Part shown: positions 17,031 through 28,100 of the stretch, in pieces
Position numbering within the stretch: position 1 is the first letter of the stretch
How the letters are laid out: the number at the start of each line of letters is the position of its first letter
Assembly (NCBI GenBank): GCA_002409145.1
Contig: DHUL01000028.1
Location: 1-54,431, forward strand
Direction: 5' to 3'
Source of the DNA: Bacteroidales bacterium UBA5235
GTDB taxonomy: Bacteria > Bacteroidota > Bacteroidia > Bacteroidales > VadinHA17
Length of the DNA stretch: 54,431 bases
The notes under the pieces: model-generated
Seen by the model: the letters and a program-made list of their open reading frames with translations, nothing else
What the model was told of the DNA's origin: nothing
The model's database searches: none
Translations under genes and position numbers: made by a program

Positions 17031-17951
17031 TCATATTTTTGAAAAAAGATCATCCATTCCCAGTTCCCTGACATCCATAACGAATTTCCGGTAGTCAGCC
17101 GCAGACATATTTCTGACCGGCAGCCTGAACTCTCCGCAATCAAGGCCTATGAACCTCATGTAGGATTTTCCGGTGGCAATGCCCCCGTATTTGCCCAGGA
17201 GGGTGATCATGTCAATCGACTTCTGCTGGATAGCACGCGCGGTGATCTGGTCGTTTTTTTCAAATGCCTCAATCAGACTGTGATAAAGAGGAGCGGCATA
17301 GTTGTAGGTGCTCCCTACAGCACCCCTCGCTCCAAGGATCAGCGCCGAAAGGAAGTTTTCATCTCTCCCCCACAGCATGTCATACCTTCCGTTATCATAG
17401 TTCAGACAACTCAGGAAATCCATGAAATCCTCATGCGTATACTTGATGCCGGCAAAGTTTGGCACACGCGGCGCCACCTCCCTGACAAAGTCGATCATGT
17501 TGAAAAATCCACCGGTCAGAACCGGGATATGATAGTAATATACAGGTGTCTCAGGGACTGATTCCGCCACCCTGATGAAGAACTCCGCAAGCATCTTAAC
17601 ATTTGCCGGCTTGAAGTATGAAGGGGATGTCACTGCCACTGCATATAATCCCATCCTCTCTGACTCCCTGGCAAGTTCCATGCAATCCTTATAGCATGTT
17701 CCTCCCAGGTGGCTGATGACCTTGAGGCTGCTCCCGGAAGAGGCTTTGGCCCAGGCTTCTGCGATAACCAGCTTCTCATGGTTGGTAGTTGAGACACCTT
17801 CGCCTGATGAACCGTTTATGAAAGCGCCTACCACACCGTTGGAAACAAGCAGTTTATGGTATTTTTCAATTATTCCGGAATTGATTTCCCCGTCCGGGTG
17901 CATGGGGGTGAATGGTGCGGCAATAAGGCCGGCAAGTTTTTCAATTTTCAT
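17031..17951 (-). CDS. nanA: N-acetylneuraminate lyase
   Basis: This 306-aa TIM-barrel enzyme belongs to the DapA/NanA class I aldolase family and would cleave Neu5Ac to ManNAc and pyruvate in the cytoplasm. The Schiff-base Lys is K170 (GIKYTHED), the catalytic Tyr is Y140 (YYYHIP), and the carboxylate-binding loop is GSSGEG (47-52). GIKYTHED and YYYHIP are the forms found in sialic-acid lyases rather than in DapA. It sits 4 bases after the fusion gene stop, with kelch mutarotase and epimerase downstream. Start chosen at the first Met, which gives the normal length. Confidence 0.93.
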   Translation of the reverse strand: MKIEKLAGLIAAPFTPMHPDGEINSGIIEKYHKLLVSNGVVGAFINGSSGEGVSTTNHEKLVIAEAWAKASSGSSLKVISHLGGTCYKDCMELARESERMGLYAVAVTSPSYFKPANVKMLAEFFIRVAESVPETPVYYYHIPVLTGGFFNMIDFVREVAPRVPNFAGIKYTHEDFMDFLSCLNYDNGRYDMLWGRDENFLSALILGARGAVGSTYNYAAPLYHSLIEAFEKNDQITARAIQQKSIDMITLLGKYGGIATGKSYMRFIGLDCGEFRLPVRNMSAADYRKFVMDVRELGMDDLFSKI

Positions 17952-17955
17952 ATTT

Positions 17956-20900
17956 TTAGTTTATTTTAAGTCTGAATGTTGAGACCGGCAAACCTGATGC
18001 GCCGGTCAGATTTCCTTCTGAATATGGTTTCCATCCATATCGCACTGAAACAGCACCCGGAGCATAGATTTCCAGGCGGTTGCCCCTGATTCGGGCAGTG
18101 GCCGAATTAAAATTGTTGCCACTGACTGATACTTCAATCTCTCTCACAGGCAATCCGTCTGAAGTTTTCAACCTCCCGGAATATTTGAATGATACGATGA
18201 CCATATCCCCCTTTCGTTCAGCGGAGACAAGTTCCGGGCTGCGGGGAGCTTTTCTGAAGTCGTAGGTATCATTGAGCGCCAGGCAGGCAAATCGTTCTCC
18301 CACACTCTTCTTATCACGCGGATGAACATCCGTAGGATGCCCGACATCTGTTGTGACTACCATGTCTGAGTTCGGAATAATTGATGCCAGCCGGCGCTGT
18401 GTATCACGGAATTGAGGCCACGACGGCCTGTTCAGGCTCGAGAGCTGCGCGAAGTAGAACGGCATTTGATCATCATTCCATGCATCCCTCCAGTTCCGGA
18501 CCAGTTCCGGCAGCATCACCTCATATAACTCGGAAAAAATTGCATTTGATTCTCCCTGGTACCAGAGAAAGCCCCGTAAAGGGTATCCGGCAATCCGTGA
18601 AATGCCCGACTCAAACAGGTAAGCCGGCCCGAACGGGTGTCTCTGACGCGGATTGTCAGTATTCTTCAAAGTAGCTGTGATTGAATTGCTTACCCATGGC
18701 TCCCTGAATTCACTTTTGCGGTAGTCATAGAGCAGGTCAACCAGTTGCGGGTGCACTTCGATAGCCTTCCTTTCAATCCATGCTTCAGCCGGGGAACCTC
18801 CGACAGCCATCTGGATCAATCCTACAGGTATCCCGAGTTCATCCCTCAGTTTCCTGCCAAAATAATATGCCACGGCAGAAAACTCCTTTATACTCTCCGT
18901 TGACGCAACTGTCCATTCCCCCTTATTGAAGTATTCAAGATTGTTGATATCGTTCAGGGTAGCAGAATCCCATGGCTCATTCCATGGCAGATCACGTCGA
19001 CTGAAGTTAATGAGCCTGAGATTCTCATCCGGTTCTGAATTGATTATATCCTGCCATCCGTCCGAATTTCCGGTAGTCCATTCCATGTTCGACTGGCCGG
19101 AGCAGAACCACACTTCGCCTGCAAGTATCTCACGTATAAGTATGGTATCATCCCCGGCCGTTGCCATGAGCTCATATGGTCCGCCTGCCTTCAGGGGATC
19201 AATCTTCACCATCCATTCGCCGGTCGCTGATGCAACAGCATGATATGTTCTGCCAGCCAGGGAAACCTCAACATGTTCTTCCCTGTCTGCCTGTCCTTTC
19301 AGGGTGATGATTCGGTCATGCTGAACGACCATATTGTCACTCCAGCCTTCCGGGAGCTTAAGGCCTCCGTAATTGCCTGTTATGGCTGAAAAAACGGTTT
19401 CAGCGAGCATAGCGGCACCTCTGGCATCAGGGTGAAGGTTGTCCGGCATCAGGTCCGGCCGGTCCTTCAGCGGCTCGTAAAAATCAATCAGGGTGACTCC
19501 GGCGAGGGAGGCAACCTCCTCAATCATCTGCTGTATCTGCCAGTACCAGTCGCGGGTTCCGGCCTTGAACCGCCTGTGACCGTGGAATATGGGAGAGAGC
19601 CTGGCAAGATAAAATTTCGATGTGCCCACAGACCTGAGTGTGTCAATCAGCCAGAGGTAGTCGCTGATGAATTCATCACGGAAATCAGGCCATGCCCTTG
19701 GATCGGTATCATTCAGGCCAAGATGAATGACCGCAATATCGGGTCTGAATGAAATGGCAGCCTCAAACTCTTCCGTACGGTTATATGGCCTGAAACCTTT
19801 TTTCAGCAATGTTGCCCCGCTGCGGCCGAAGTTTCCGACAGTATACTTCTCACCCAGCATCCTTTGGAAAACTGCAGGATAGGCACTTGTGTCCCTGCCA
19901 GCCACACCTGCACCATAAGTTACCGAGTTGCCTATACAGGCCACCCTTGTTTTTTCATCCGGGAGCATCCTTTCAGGTGAATATACGATACCGGAAGGCT
20001 GGCCTTTGCCGTCAGGCGTCACGATCATTGCGGTGAACATCCACTTAACCAGTCTCGTATCCGTGGTTGAGAACCTGCCGACAGGCAGTTTTATCACCAG
20101 GCTGTTCCAGCCCTTTCTGAGAGTGATAAAGACAGGTGGCCGGCTCCACAAATTTTCGTTGGCATATGGAGTCTCGTGGTCAGGTTTAAGCCCATTGTTA
20201 TCCCATGCCGGTGGAGGAACCAGCTCCCCGTTGAGCCATACCCGGCTTCGCTTATAATCCCACTCACCCACAGGAGGAGCCATATCCGGTTCAGACCTGC
20301 CGTAGTTATGGGTACTGAAATGGAGTCCTGCATCCTGGTCTGCAGGGCTGTATATCCAGGTATATGCATATGCCGTCCGGTCAGGTCTGGGATCAGTGTA
20401 AAAGGCAGGAACCTTTTCTCCCCATGTATGTCTGAGGTATACCGCCGCCCCCGCTGCTGGTGTGAACCTGATATCTGCTGATGAGACGGTACCCGGATCT
20501 GCAATCAGACTCTTTTCGAAAGGAGCAGAAAAGTCCAGTTTGCCCTCATTGGGATACTGGCTGCTGATCTTCCACCGGATGCCTGTCTGCGGAAGGTACG
20601 GGAATGGCACATCACTCAGGAAAATATCCCTTAAAGCCATCATTCTTCTCTCGAAATCACTGAACCTCTCGAAGGCGGGATCTCCGGGCATACCCATCCG
20701 TACGCCCCTTGATTTGATATCATAGCCGCCTCCTGCCCATGACCTTTCGGCAAATGCCAGCATCGTCGGGTAAAATGCATTGGAAACGAGAATATCCTCA
20801 ACAGATGCAGGTTTCCTGTCATTCCATATGCTGCATATCCCTCCGGCAAGGAAGTCAGAACCCTGCTCAGAGTCACACATCCTTGAGTTATAGATTGAAA

Positions 20901-21912
20901 ACAGGTCCGAATAATAGTCGGTATGATTCAGGTACCGGTACCTGGAATCTATCACTGTTGTGTTTTGAGGCAGGGAGACGTCAGCCCATAACTGGCGGAT
21001 TGCTTTCTGATCCATTGCTGCACCGGGGAGCCAGCCTATCACCTCCTTGCCGCACTCACGCACAACAGTCATCATTTCAGTAACAAAATCCTGGTTGGTA
21101 ATATTAACTTCATCCGTACCGATATGGAAATAACTGCCTTCAAAGAGCCGGCAAGCCTCACGGAGTAACTCCGTCACTATTTTTTTACCCTCCTCTGACT
21201 GCATGGTGTGGCCCGTTGCCCTTGTGAATGCAGCGCTATGGCCGGGCATATCAATCTCCGGGATAACCTCAACAAAATGATCCTTGCAGAACCTGACGAA
21301 ATCCTTCACCTCCTCCCTGGTGTAATACCCATGGCTGTCCCTAAGGGTCACATCGGGGCTTGTCAGTACCGGCATAATATCACTTGCAAGACGCCATGCC
21401 AGGTCTTCCGTCAGATGCCAGTGAAAAGTATTTATCTTGAATGATGACAGTATCTCAACCTCCCGCTTCAGTTCACTGATGGGGATAAAACTCCTGCCGC
21501 AGTCATGCATGAAGCCTCTGATCCTGAAAGCCGGCCAGTCAGTGATTGTACACCCATGAATAAATTCCCCGTCCGAGTCGTGTCCGGCAAGTTGTTTCAG
21601 CGTTGCATCAGCCCGAAAGAACCCTTCCGCTCCGGTCGCAAATATCAGAACCGAATCCGGACGGACTATTATTCTATAGGCTTCATCCATGTTCAGGCGG
21701 GCTTCTTCGACAGCCGCAACAGGAATACTCCTGATACCCGGGTCATCAGATAAACCGGCCGAACTGATCCTGTACTTTCCGAAGGTCCAATGAACAATCT
21801 GAGGTGCTGGTATCAGGGATGGCTTTTCCGAAAAGGGACCTGCAATAATGATCCCTCCTGTTGCCAGGAAGAAAAAGACCAAAAGGATGCATTTTTTGAC
21901 TTGCAGGTTCAT
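17956..21912 (-). CDS. GH20 beta-hexosaminidase / SGNH hydrolase / sialate O-acetylesterase fusion
   Basis: This 1318-aa exported protein (signal peptide 1-25) joins three enzymes. Residues about 30-440 are a GH20 domain with HWHLTED (164-170) and the catalytic pair D267-E268 in HIGTDEV, so it should release terminal GlcNAc or GalNAc. Residues about 470-635 are a beta-sandwich linker domain. Residues about 655-845 are an SGNH esterase: catalytic Ser663 in GNSVTYG, Asn734 in GLND, Asp824 and His827 in DNLHP. Residues about 850-1318 are a sialate O-acetylesterase domain with Ser941 in CSGQSNMEW, WYQGESN, and the DVHP Asp/His pair. In relatives these are usually separate genes. Together they would strip O-acetyl groups and core hexosamines during glycan breakdown. 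It lies between sialidase and lyase genes. Confidence 0.9.
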   Translation of the reverse strand: MNLQVKKCILLVFFFLATGGIIIAGPFSEKPSLIPAPQIVHWTFGKYRISSAGLSDDPGIRSIPVAAVEEARLNMDEAYRIIVRPDSVLIFATGAEGFFRADATLKQLAGHDSDGEFIHGCTITDWPAFRIRGFMHDCGRSFIPISELKREVEILSSFKINTFHWHLTEDLAWRLASDIMPVLTSPDVTLRDSHGYYTREEVKDFVRFCKDHFVEVIPEIDMPGHSAAFTRATGHTMQSEEGKKIVTELLREACRLFEGSYFHIGTDEVNITNQDFVTEMMTVVRECGKEVIGWLPGAAMDQKAIRQLWADVSLPQNTTVIDSRYRYLNHTDYYSDLFSIYNSRMCDSEQGSDFLAGGICSIWNDRKPASVEDILVSNAFYPTMLAFAERSWAGGGYDIKSRGVRMGMPGDPAFERFSDFERRMMALRDIFLSDVPFPYLPQTGIRWKISSQYPNEGKLDFSAPFEKSLIADPGTVSSADIRFTPAAGAAVYLRHTWGEKVPAFYTDPRPDRTAYAYTWIYSPADQDAGLHFSTHNYGRSEPDMAPPVGEWDYKRSRVWLNGELVPPPAWDNNGLKPDHETPYANENLWSRPPVFITLRKGWNSLVIKLPVGRFSTTDTRLVKWMFTAMIVTPDGKGQPSGIVYSPERMLPDEKTRVACIGNSVTYGAGVAGRDTSAYPAVFQRMLGEKYTVGNFGRSGATLLKKGFRPYNRTEEFEAAISFRPDIAVIHLGLNDTDPRAWPDFRDEFISDYLWLIDTLRSVGTSKFYLARLSPIFHGHRRFKAGTRDWYWQIQQMIEEVASLAGVTLIDFYEPLKDRPDLMPDNLHPDARGAAMLAETVFSAITGNYGGLKLPEGWSDNMVVQHDRIITLKGQADREEHVEVSLAGRTYHAVASATGEWMVKIDPLKAGGPYELMATAGDDTILIREILAGEVWFCSGQSNMEWTTGNSDGWQDIINSEPDENLRLINFSRRDLPWNEPWDSATLNDINNLEYFNKGEWTVASTESIKEFSAVAYYFGRKLRDELGIPVGLIQMAVGGSPAEAWIERKAIEVHPQLVDLLYDYRKSEFREPWVSNSITATLKNTDNPRQRHPFGPAYLFESGISRIAGYPLRGFLWYQGESNAIFSELYEVMLPELVRNWRDAWNDDQMPFYFAQLSSLNRPSWPQFRDTQRRLASIIPNSDMVVTTDVGHPTDVHPRDKKSVGERFACLALNDTYDFRKAPRSPELVSAERKGDMVIVSFKYSGRLKTSDGLPVREIEVSVSGNNFNSATARIRGNRLEIYAPGAVSVRYGWKPYSEGNLTGASGLPVSTFRLKIN

Positions 21913-21937
21913 AAAGGCGAGGAAGGTTGTTTATTAG

Positions 21938-23569
21938 TCACCGAAAAAAATCAACCACAGGTATTTTTTGAAAATAGAGGTCCTTAACTCCCTCATAGAG
22001 AATCCCTACGTGGTTTTCGTCAACCATAGTCATGCAAGAATAGCCGTAACCGGAAGGAGCGAACAGTTCCACCTGGTTTTCCTCCGGCCAGGTCAATCCC
22101 TGGTCAGTGCTTGCCTTGATTGTCATCTTGATTCTGCTGTTCCTGTTATTAGGATTGGAAAAGAAGAGAACATCTTTCTCCTCTCCTCCGATTTTGATCT
22201 TCGCAGAGATCAGGCTGGCCATGCAGTTCGGTTCCGGGAGGGCCGAATTTGAAGAAGGATGAGAGGTCCAGGTCATTCCAAGGTCGCTGGTGACAGCCAC
22301 AGCCCTGCCATTCGTCTCCCCTTTATCACTCCTGTTCCTGTCATCACGCATGTTAAGCATAAGAGAACCATCAGGGAGTTGCACAACCTGTGCCTCAGTT
22401 GTATTTGATTTTGCACCGGTACCTATTTGCCATGTTTGTCCGCCATCACGGCTTGAGATTACGGTTGAATGACATGTATACTGTCCTCCGTCCAGTGCCT
22501 TTACTCCTATATCAGCTTTGAATTGTGCCGGGAATACGAGGGTACCGTCATCCAGTGTTATGCCTCGGCCGGGTCCCTGCAGGAGCAACTGCCAGGCAGG
22601 GTCCTTTATCTGCCCTGTTATGTTGATCGGCTCAGACCATGTAAGCCCGTCATCAGTGCTCTTAACGAGAATTAACTGGCCGGTCTCCTGCGGTGTCATG
22701 CCGGGCTGTGAAGCCCACCAGAGCATCTGGTCGGGAGCTGATCCGTTCATCCAGAGTGCTGCCACCCATAACGTGCCCGTGGTATGATCATATAATATAC
22801 TGGGATCGCCGATGCCATTAAGATTCTGTGGCAAGCCGCCATATTCTCCCATATCCATTATAACCTTCATCGGTTCCCATGTCCGCCCGCCGTCAGTACT
22901 CCGGCTCATACCTATATTAATATCCTCCTGAAGGTCCTTGCTGTTGTTGTACCTGATGTCATAGACAGCCACAAGTGTTCCTGTATTCGTTGTCACAAGC
23001 CCGGGAATGCGGTAGGTATCTGCTCCGTCCTGCCCTGCTGCGCGGACAATTTTCCCGAGCCGCAGTACCGGATCATCATCACTGGCCTTATACTGCACGG
23101 AAGATCCGTTACTGAAGACAAATGAAACTGATGATATCTTCATTCCTGCTGCAGGATCAGCTTCAGCTTCAGCGCTGAAATCAAGCACGAAGCTATGCTT
23201 GCCATCAGTCACGGGCAGATCGAATTCAAAAAGTATAAAGAGTGAGGGCTTTGCCACAGTTGCAAGCTTTGTTCTCTGCGGCACTCCGGGGACCACGCCT
23301 GTGTACCATGCAGTCAGTGCCGACAATGCATCAATGTCACTATCATCCGAAAAGGTAATTCCGATACTCTGCAGTGAGACAGACTCGTCACCGCCGTTGA
23401 CCGTAAACATCAGTTTAACCAGGTCATTATTCTCGCGGCCGGCAAAAATTGGTTCTATACTGAACACAGCTTCAGGTTCACCTATAACCAGACCGGTATC
23501 CGAAGTGTTTTTATCTCCGCATTGTGAAGCCGTTAGGAAGATGGTCAGAAAAAGGAGCGCTGTTCTCAT
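21938..23569 (-). CDS. nanH: Exo-alpha-sialidase lipoprotein (GH33)
   Basis: This 543-aa protein has a lipoprotein signal (ASQC, Cys17), an N-terminal beta-sandwich domain (about 30-165) often seen in Bacteroidota sialidases, and a six-bladed propeller. The catalytic-domain start carries the Arg triad motif YRIPGLV (RIP at 187-189). Five Asp boxes are present: STDGGRTW (about 224), STDDGLTW, SRDGGQTW, TSDLGMTW and STDQGLTW. It hydrolyses terminal sialic acids from glycoconjugates. The lipid anchor places it at the outer membrane. It is the first enzyme gene after the terminator that follows susD. Confidence 0.95.
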   Translation of the reverse strand: MRTALLFLTIFLTASQCGDKNTSDTGLVIGEPEAVFSIEPIFAGRENNDLVKLMFTVNGGDESVSLQSIGITFSDDSDIDALSALTAWYTGVVPGVPQRTKLATVAKPSLFILFEFDLPVTDGKHSFVLDFSAEAEADPAAGMKISSVSFVFSNGSSVQYKASDDDPVLRLGKIVRAAGQDGADTYRIPGLVTTNTGTLVAVYDIRYNNSKDLQEDINIGMSRSTDGGRTWEPMKVIMDMGEYGGLPQNLNGIGDPSILYDHTTGTLWVAALWMNGSAPDQMLWWASQPGMTPQETGQLILVKSTDDGLTWSEPINITGQIKDPAWQLLLQGPGRGITLDDGTLVFPAQFKADIGVKALDGGQYTCHSTVISSRDGGQTWQIGTGAKSNTTEAQVVQLPDGSLMLNMRDDRNRSDKGETNGRAVAVTSDLGMTWTSHPSSNSALPEPNCMASLISAKIKIGGEEKDVLFFSNPNNRNSRIKMTIKASTDQGLTWPEENQVELFAPSGYGYSCMTMVDENHVGILYEGVKDLYFQKIPVVDFFR

Positions 23570-23595
23570 AAATACAAAGCTTCAAAAAAATTCAT

Positions 23596-23650
23596 GAAAA
23601 AAAAACAGGCAGGCTCCCGGCCTCCAGGAGGCCGGGAATTACTGCCTGTT
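23596..23650 (-). terminator. Strong intra-operon terminator between susD and the sialidase gene
   Basis: Two nested perfect stems, AACAGGCAG/CTGCCTGTT and CCCGGCCTCC/GGAGGCCGGG, form a hairpin of about 19 paired bases that runs into nine T residues on the minus strand. It begins 32 bases after the susD stop and ends 27 bases before the sialidase start. It would let susC-susD be made in excess over the enzymes. Confidence 0.85.
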
Positions 23651-23681
23651 ACCTTAAATCCGGTCAACTAAGACCAGAACG

Positions 23682-25163
23682 TTAGTAACCTTCTGTCTGC
23701 TCAAGTTCCGAATCATCGGCAAGCATACTCTGGGAAATGGAATAATATATCTTGTAGGCCTCGGCCGGGTTCATGGTAGCCACTTCATCAAACAGGAATG
23801 ACCCTCCTGCCCGAACCAGGTCCCACCATCTCTTACCCTCACCGATGAACTCCTTCATTCTTTCATCCAGGATAGCCTTTGCATTGGCAGCCTGCGTCCC
23901 GTTAGTGTAAATATAGGGACCGCCATAGTTTTCACCATAGGCCCTCTTCCGGACTGCATTGATCTCAGCCGAAGGATCCTGATTGAGATTGTTCTTTGCT
24001 TCAGCAAGCATAAGTACTACATCAGCGTAACGGTAAAGTGGAACATTGTTGTAATCCTTTCTTGAGCCGTCAATATCCACGATTCCCAGAAACTTGTTCA
24101 GCACAGCGCCCTGGTAACTTTCCTCATCTGCGACGTATGGAATATGCACAGCACCATCAGAATAAAGCCTCAGAAATGTGTTTCTTCTTGAGTCATTGAC
24201 GTCATCAATCAGAAGCAGCGTTTTATTGGTCGGACCGTACCTGCTGGCACCGTTTATGACATAGCCTGACATTGAATTGCCGCTGTCGTCGAACATTGGC
24301 CTGATATCCACTGCCCTGCCGGTAAAGCTGCCATAAAAGTTGCTTGCCTGATCCTGTTGATAATCAAAGGCAAAGATGAACTCCTTGTTGTTTTCATTGC
24401 TCTGACCCCATAATTTGTCATATGCTACAAGTTCAAATCCGGTAACGGCCTGAAGGGCTGTCATGGCTTCAGTATAGTCTGCATTGCCACCACCCAGGAC
24501 TTTACCTGACCAAAGGTACACATCACCCTTGAGTGCAAGAGTAGCTCCTTTTGACCAGAATACATTCCGGCCAAGCCAGAGAGTATTGTCATCGCCGAAA
24601 TACTCAAGGCTCTTTTCAATGTCACTTTTGATCAGCTCTATGACGTCACTCTTGGGTGAACGGGGTTTCTTCAGCATCTCGAGGTTTACCTCAAGGAGAG
24701 GTTCAGTGGATATGGGAACATCTCCCCATGCCCGTACCATTGTATAGTAAACATGAGCACGTATCCCGTAGACCTGACCTAACATGTGATTCAGATCCGA
24801 AGGTTTGGCAAATGTAACACCGGGAGCGTTCTTTATGAAATCATTAAGATAGTGGATGAATCCGTAGAAATTAGCCCAGTTTGAAAAATGGACCACAGTG
24901 GAACTGATATTGTTTTCAATCAGGTCTGTTCCAAAAGGTGACTCAATGGTGTTTCCACCCCAGACGTCCGAACGCAGTTCACCCATCTGCCAGAAGGTAC
25001 CTGCATAGTTCCTGTATGCTGCCATTATACCGGTGTGAGCAGCTTTGACAGCCTCTTCGCTTTCCCAGAAACCATTAAAGGTAAGCTGACTTTCAGGCTG
25101 CATGTTGAGTTCACATGAATTCAGCATGATGACACCCGCAAGTAGTATGATAAGTTTTTTCAT
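23682..25163 (-). CDS. nanU: SusD/RagB family sialic-acid-binding lipoprotein (NanU-type)
   Basis: This 493-aa lipoprotein (lipobox LNSC, Cys17) has the SusD pattern: an N-terminal helical TPR-like scaffold (GQVYGIRAHVYYTMVRAWGD, about 128-147), LRLYSDGAV, and the C-terminal YRYADVVLMLAEAKN (about 375-389) followed by EINAVRKRAY and ERMKEFIGEGKRWWDLVRAG. SusD proteins are surface lids that capture glycans over their SusC partner. Context with sialidase and lyase indicates sialic acid or sialyl-glycans, like NanU. It lies 18 bases after susC. Confidence 0.93.
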   Translation of the reverse strand: MKKLIILLAGVIMLNSCELNMQPESQLTFNGFWESEEAVKAAHTGIMAAYRNYAGTFWQMGELRSDVWGGNTIESPFGTDLIENNISSTVVHFSNWANFYGFIHYLNDFIKNAPGVTFAKPSDLNHMLGQVYGIRAHVYYTMVRAWGDVPISTEPLLEVNLEMLKKPRSPKSDVIELIKSDIEKSLEYFGDDNTLWLGRNVFWSKGATLALKGDVYLWSGKVLGGGNADYTEAMTALQAVTGFELVAYDKLWGQSNENNKEFIFAFDYQQDQASNFYGSFTGRAVDIRPMFDDSGNSMSGYVINGASRYGPTNKTLLLIDDVNDSRRNTFLRLYSDGAVHIPYVADEESYQGAVLNKFLGIVDIDGSRKDYNNVPLYRYADVVLMLAEAKNNLNQDPSAEINAVRKRAYGENYGGPYIYTNGTQAANAKAILDERMKEFIGEGKRWWDLVRAGGSFLFDEVATMNPAEAYKIYYSISQSMLADDSELEQTEGY

Positions 25164-25181
25164 TTTCGTTCTTTTTTGATA

Positions 25182-28100
25182 TTAGAAAGTGACGCTTAAG
25201 CCCAGTGTATACGTCCTGGGAAGAGGAAATCTTCCGTAATCAATGCCATCACCTGATTCTTCAGGTGAGCTGCCTGAGAATGCGTTGAAGTATGCGAGAT
25301 TGGCGCCTGTGATATAGATCCTGAGATCATTGAAGAGGTTGTTGACCTTGCTTCCGGGCAGGCTGTAACTGAGTGTCACTTCCCTGAGTGCGAGAAAATC
25401 TCCCTTCTCCCACATTCTTGAGCTGCTGCTACTCATGGAGCCCTGATCACCACCTCCTGCGAGATGGTTTTTCTGCCTGTCCACGAGCGTGAAGATGGGG
25501 ATGTTGGATGTCGGATTTTCCGGAGTCCATGTGTCCCTTATCTCCACGGGCCCGTTCTGGTTACCCTGTGTCTGTGCTATACCCTTGACTCTGCGGCCGT
25601 TAATGATCATGTGACCCACGGTAAAATCACTCCTGACAAAAAGATTCAGGTTTTTATATGTCAATCCTGATGTCAGACCGCCCGAAAATTTGGGTGTTCT
25701 CCGGCCAATGACCTCGCGGTCGAGGTAATTGATGATATTGTCACCGTTAAGATCCTTCCAAATTGCATCACCAAGGAAGCGTGTATCCTTATCCTGAGCA
25801 AATTCCACAATCCTTCCTGCATGAGCATTAATCTGTTCCTGGGTCTGGTAAACGCCCTCGAAAATATAGGCAGTGATCACATCATATCCAACCCTTTCAC
25901 CTTCCTGCAGTCCACCCACATATATGGTGGCACCTGTTTCAGGATCATAGATCTCCATACCACCCTGCCTGTTTTTGTCAACACCGTTGTCAGGAAGCTG
26001 CTTGGCGTAGTTTCTTACCCTGTAATAGGTCATGCCGAGGTTCCAGGTAAAGTCTGAGGTCTTTAACACATCAGCATTGACCTGCAATTCAAGGCCACGG
26101 TTCTGAAGGGTTCCGTTGTTAGTGGTAATGGAAGAGAATCCGGTCCAGAGAGGCAATGTAAGAGCTGCCAGTTTATCCTTCACATCCCTGACAAAGTAAT
26201 CTGCTATTAATGTAACCCTGTTGTCAAACAAGCCCATGTCAAGGCCGAAGTTAAGAGTGGTTGAACGTTCCCATTTCAGGTCAAGCAGTGGCAGCCCGTT
26301 GTTGACATAGCCGGTCTGGCCGTAGTAAACCGAAGTAGCCCCGTAGCTTCCAAACACTCCGAAGTTGCTGAGTATATCAATGTTGCCATTGACACCGTAG
26401 CTGATCCTGGGCTTAAGCTTGGTGATGTATTGGCTGATTCCTGAATTTTTAAAGAAATCCTCGTTGTGAGTATTCCACCCCAGCGAGATGCCAGGGAAGA
26501 AATCATACTTGTTGTTCCCAAGGCGTGAAGTTCCGTCATAACGGAAGGTCAGACCTACCAGGTACTTGTAGTCAAAATCATAATTGACCTGCCCGAAAAG
26601 GGAAGCAATCTCATACCCTGTCCTGAATGAAGTGGGAACGCCGTTTGCTTCTGAACCCATATTCATCGTATATATCAGGTCTGTGGGCGAGAGACGGGTT
26701 CCGGCACTCATGCTGAAAGCACGTTCGGTAAAATATTCACCGCCAAGCAGGGCATTTACATTATGCATACCGGCAAATGACTTTTTATAATTCAGCAGTG
26801 AGGTCAGCTGGTAGCGAAGGGTCCTGTCAAGCGAGGCTGACGCATTTCGTGCTGTGATCAGACTACCTGAATTAAGATATGCTTTGTTGAATGATTCATT
26901 TGTATTGTTTACCGAAAAATGACTTCCCCTCAGGGTGAAGGTGAAGTCTTTCAGGAAGGTATAGTCTAACTGCACTGACCCCGATAGCCTCTGTTCAAGA
27001 TTATACTTGACAAATTTATCCTTGTAGTAAAGCGGATTTCCGAAACCAAGATAGGTTCCCGGCTGGTATTCATTCGAAAGGCTTCCATCAGGATTGTTGT
27101 TGTAAATACGCGATGTCGGCGCCAAACCAGCTGTCCTCTGGAAAAGGTTGTAATCGGTGTCAAACGGGAGATCCCTGTTCGAATGACCATAGAATATGTT
27201 TGACGTGACCTTGAGAGCCTTGGTAAGGTTATAGGAGGCATTGAATGTTCCCGATATCCTTTTGAATGACGACCCGACAACCAACCCGTTGTCATCCAGC
27301 ATGCCGAGTCCGAGATAGTAGTTGCCCTTCTCATTGCCGCCGTCAAACGAAAGGGTGTAATCCTGCGAATTACTCTTCTGGTAGAACAGCTCATTCATCT
27401 GGTTCTCCATGAAGATAAGCGTTGTGCCTGGATTAACCGGATCTTCCATAGTCTGCCATCCGTCATAGTCAAGCAAATACTCATTGGCCGACGAAAGGAC
27501 CATTGTGGTGTATATGGAGTTTGTGGTGTTGTTACCCACCCCGGCTGCATTGTTTCCGGTCAGGAACTGGTTCAGCCAGGCATAACCCATCACATCCTGG
27601 GCTGCTTTGACAGCCAGCCTGTTGAATTTTACATAATCGGCAGCATTGAGATACTGCATCGGATCCTCGGGTCGGTTGTTGAAGGTAAATTTGGTCCTCA
27701 GTGTGATGTTTGATGTGCCTGCCTTCCCCTTTTTTGTGGTCACAAGAATAACACCGTTTGCAGCCCTGGCACCATAGATGGCCGTTGAAGCAGCATCCTT
27801 CAGTACTTCAATCGACTCCACATCGTCAGAGTTAAGGGCGTAGAACGAACTCGGTACACCGTCAACCAGGATAAGAGGATTACCGGTACCGTCAAAACTG
27901 GTACCGCCACGTACGACGAGACTCGGGGTCGAACCCGGCTGCCCGGTCGTCTGGGTTACCTTCAGACCGGCAATCGTTCCCTGAAGAGCCGTTGCAACGT
28001 TCGAACGGGGAGCATTCTCCAGCACCCTGGTGTCAAGCTTAGAGATTGAGGTGGTCATCTCCGCACGCGACTGTGAGCTGTAACCGGTGACAACAATCTC

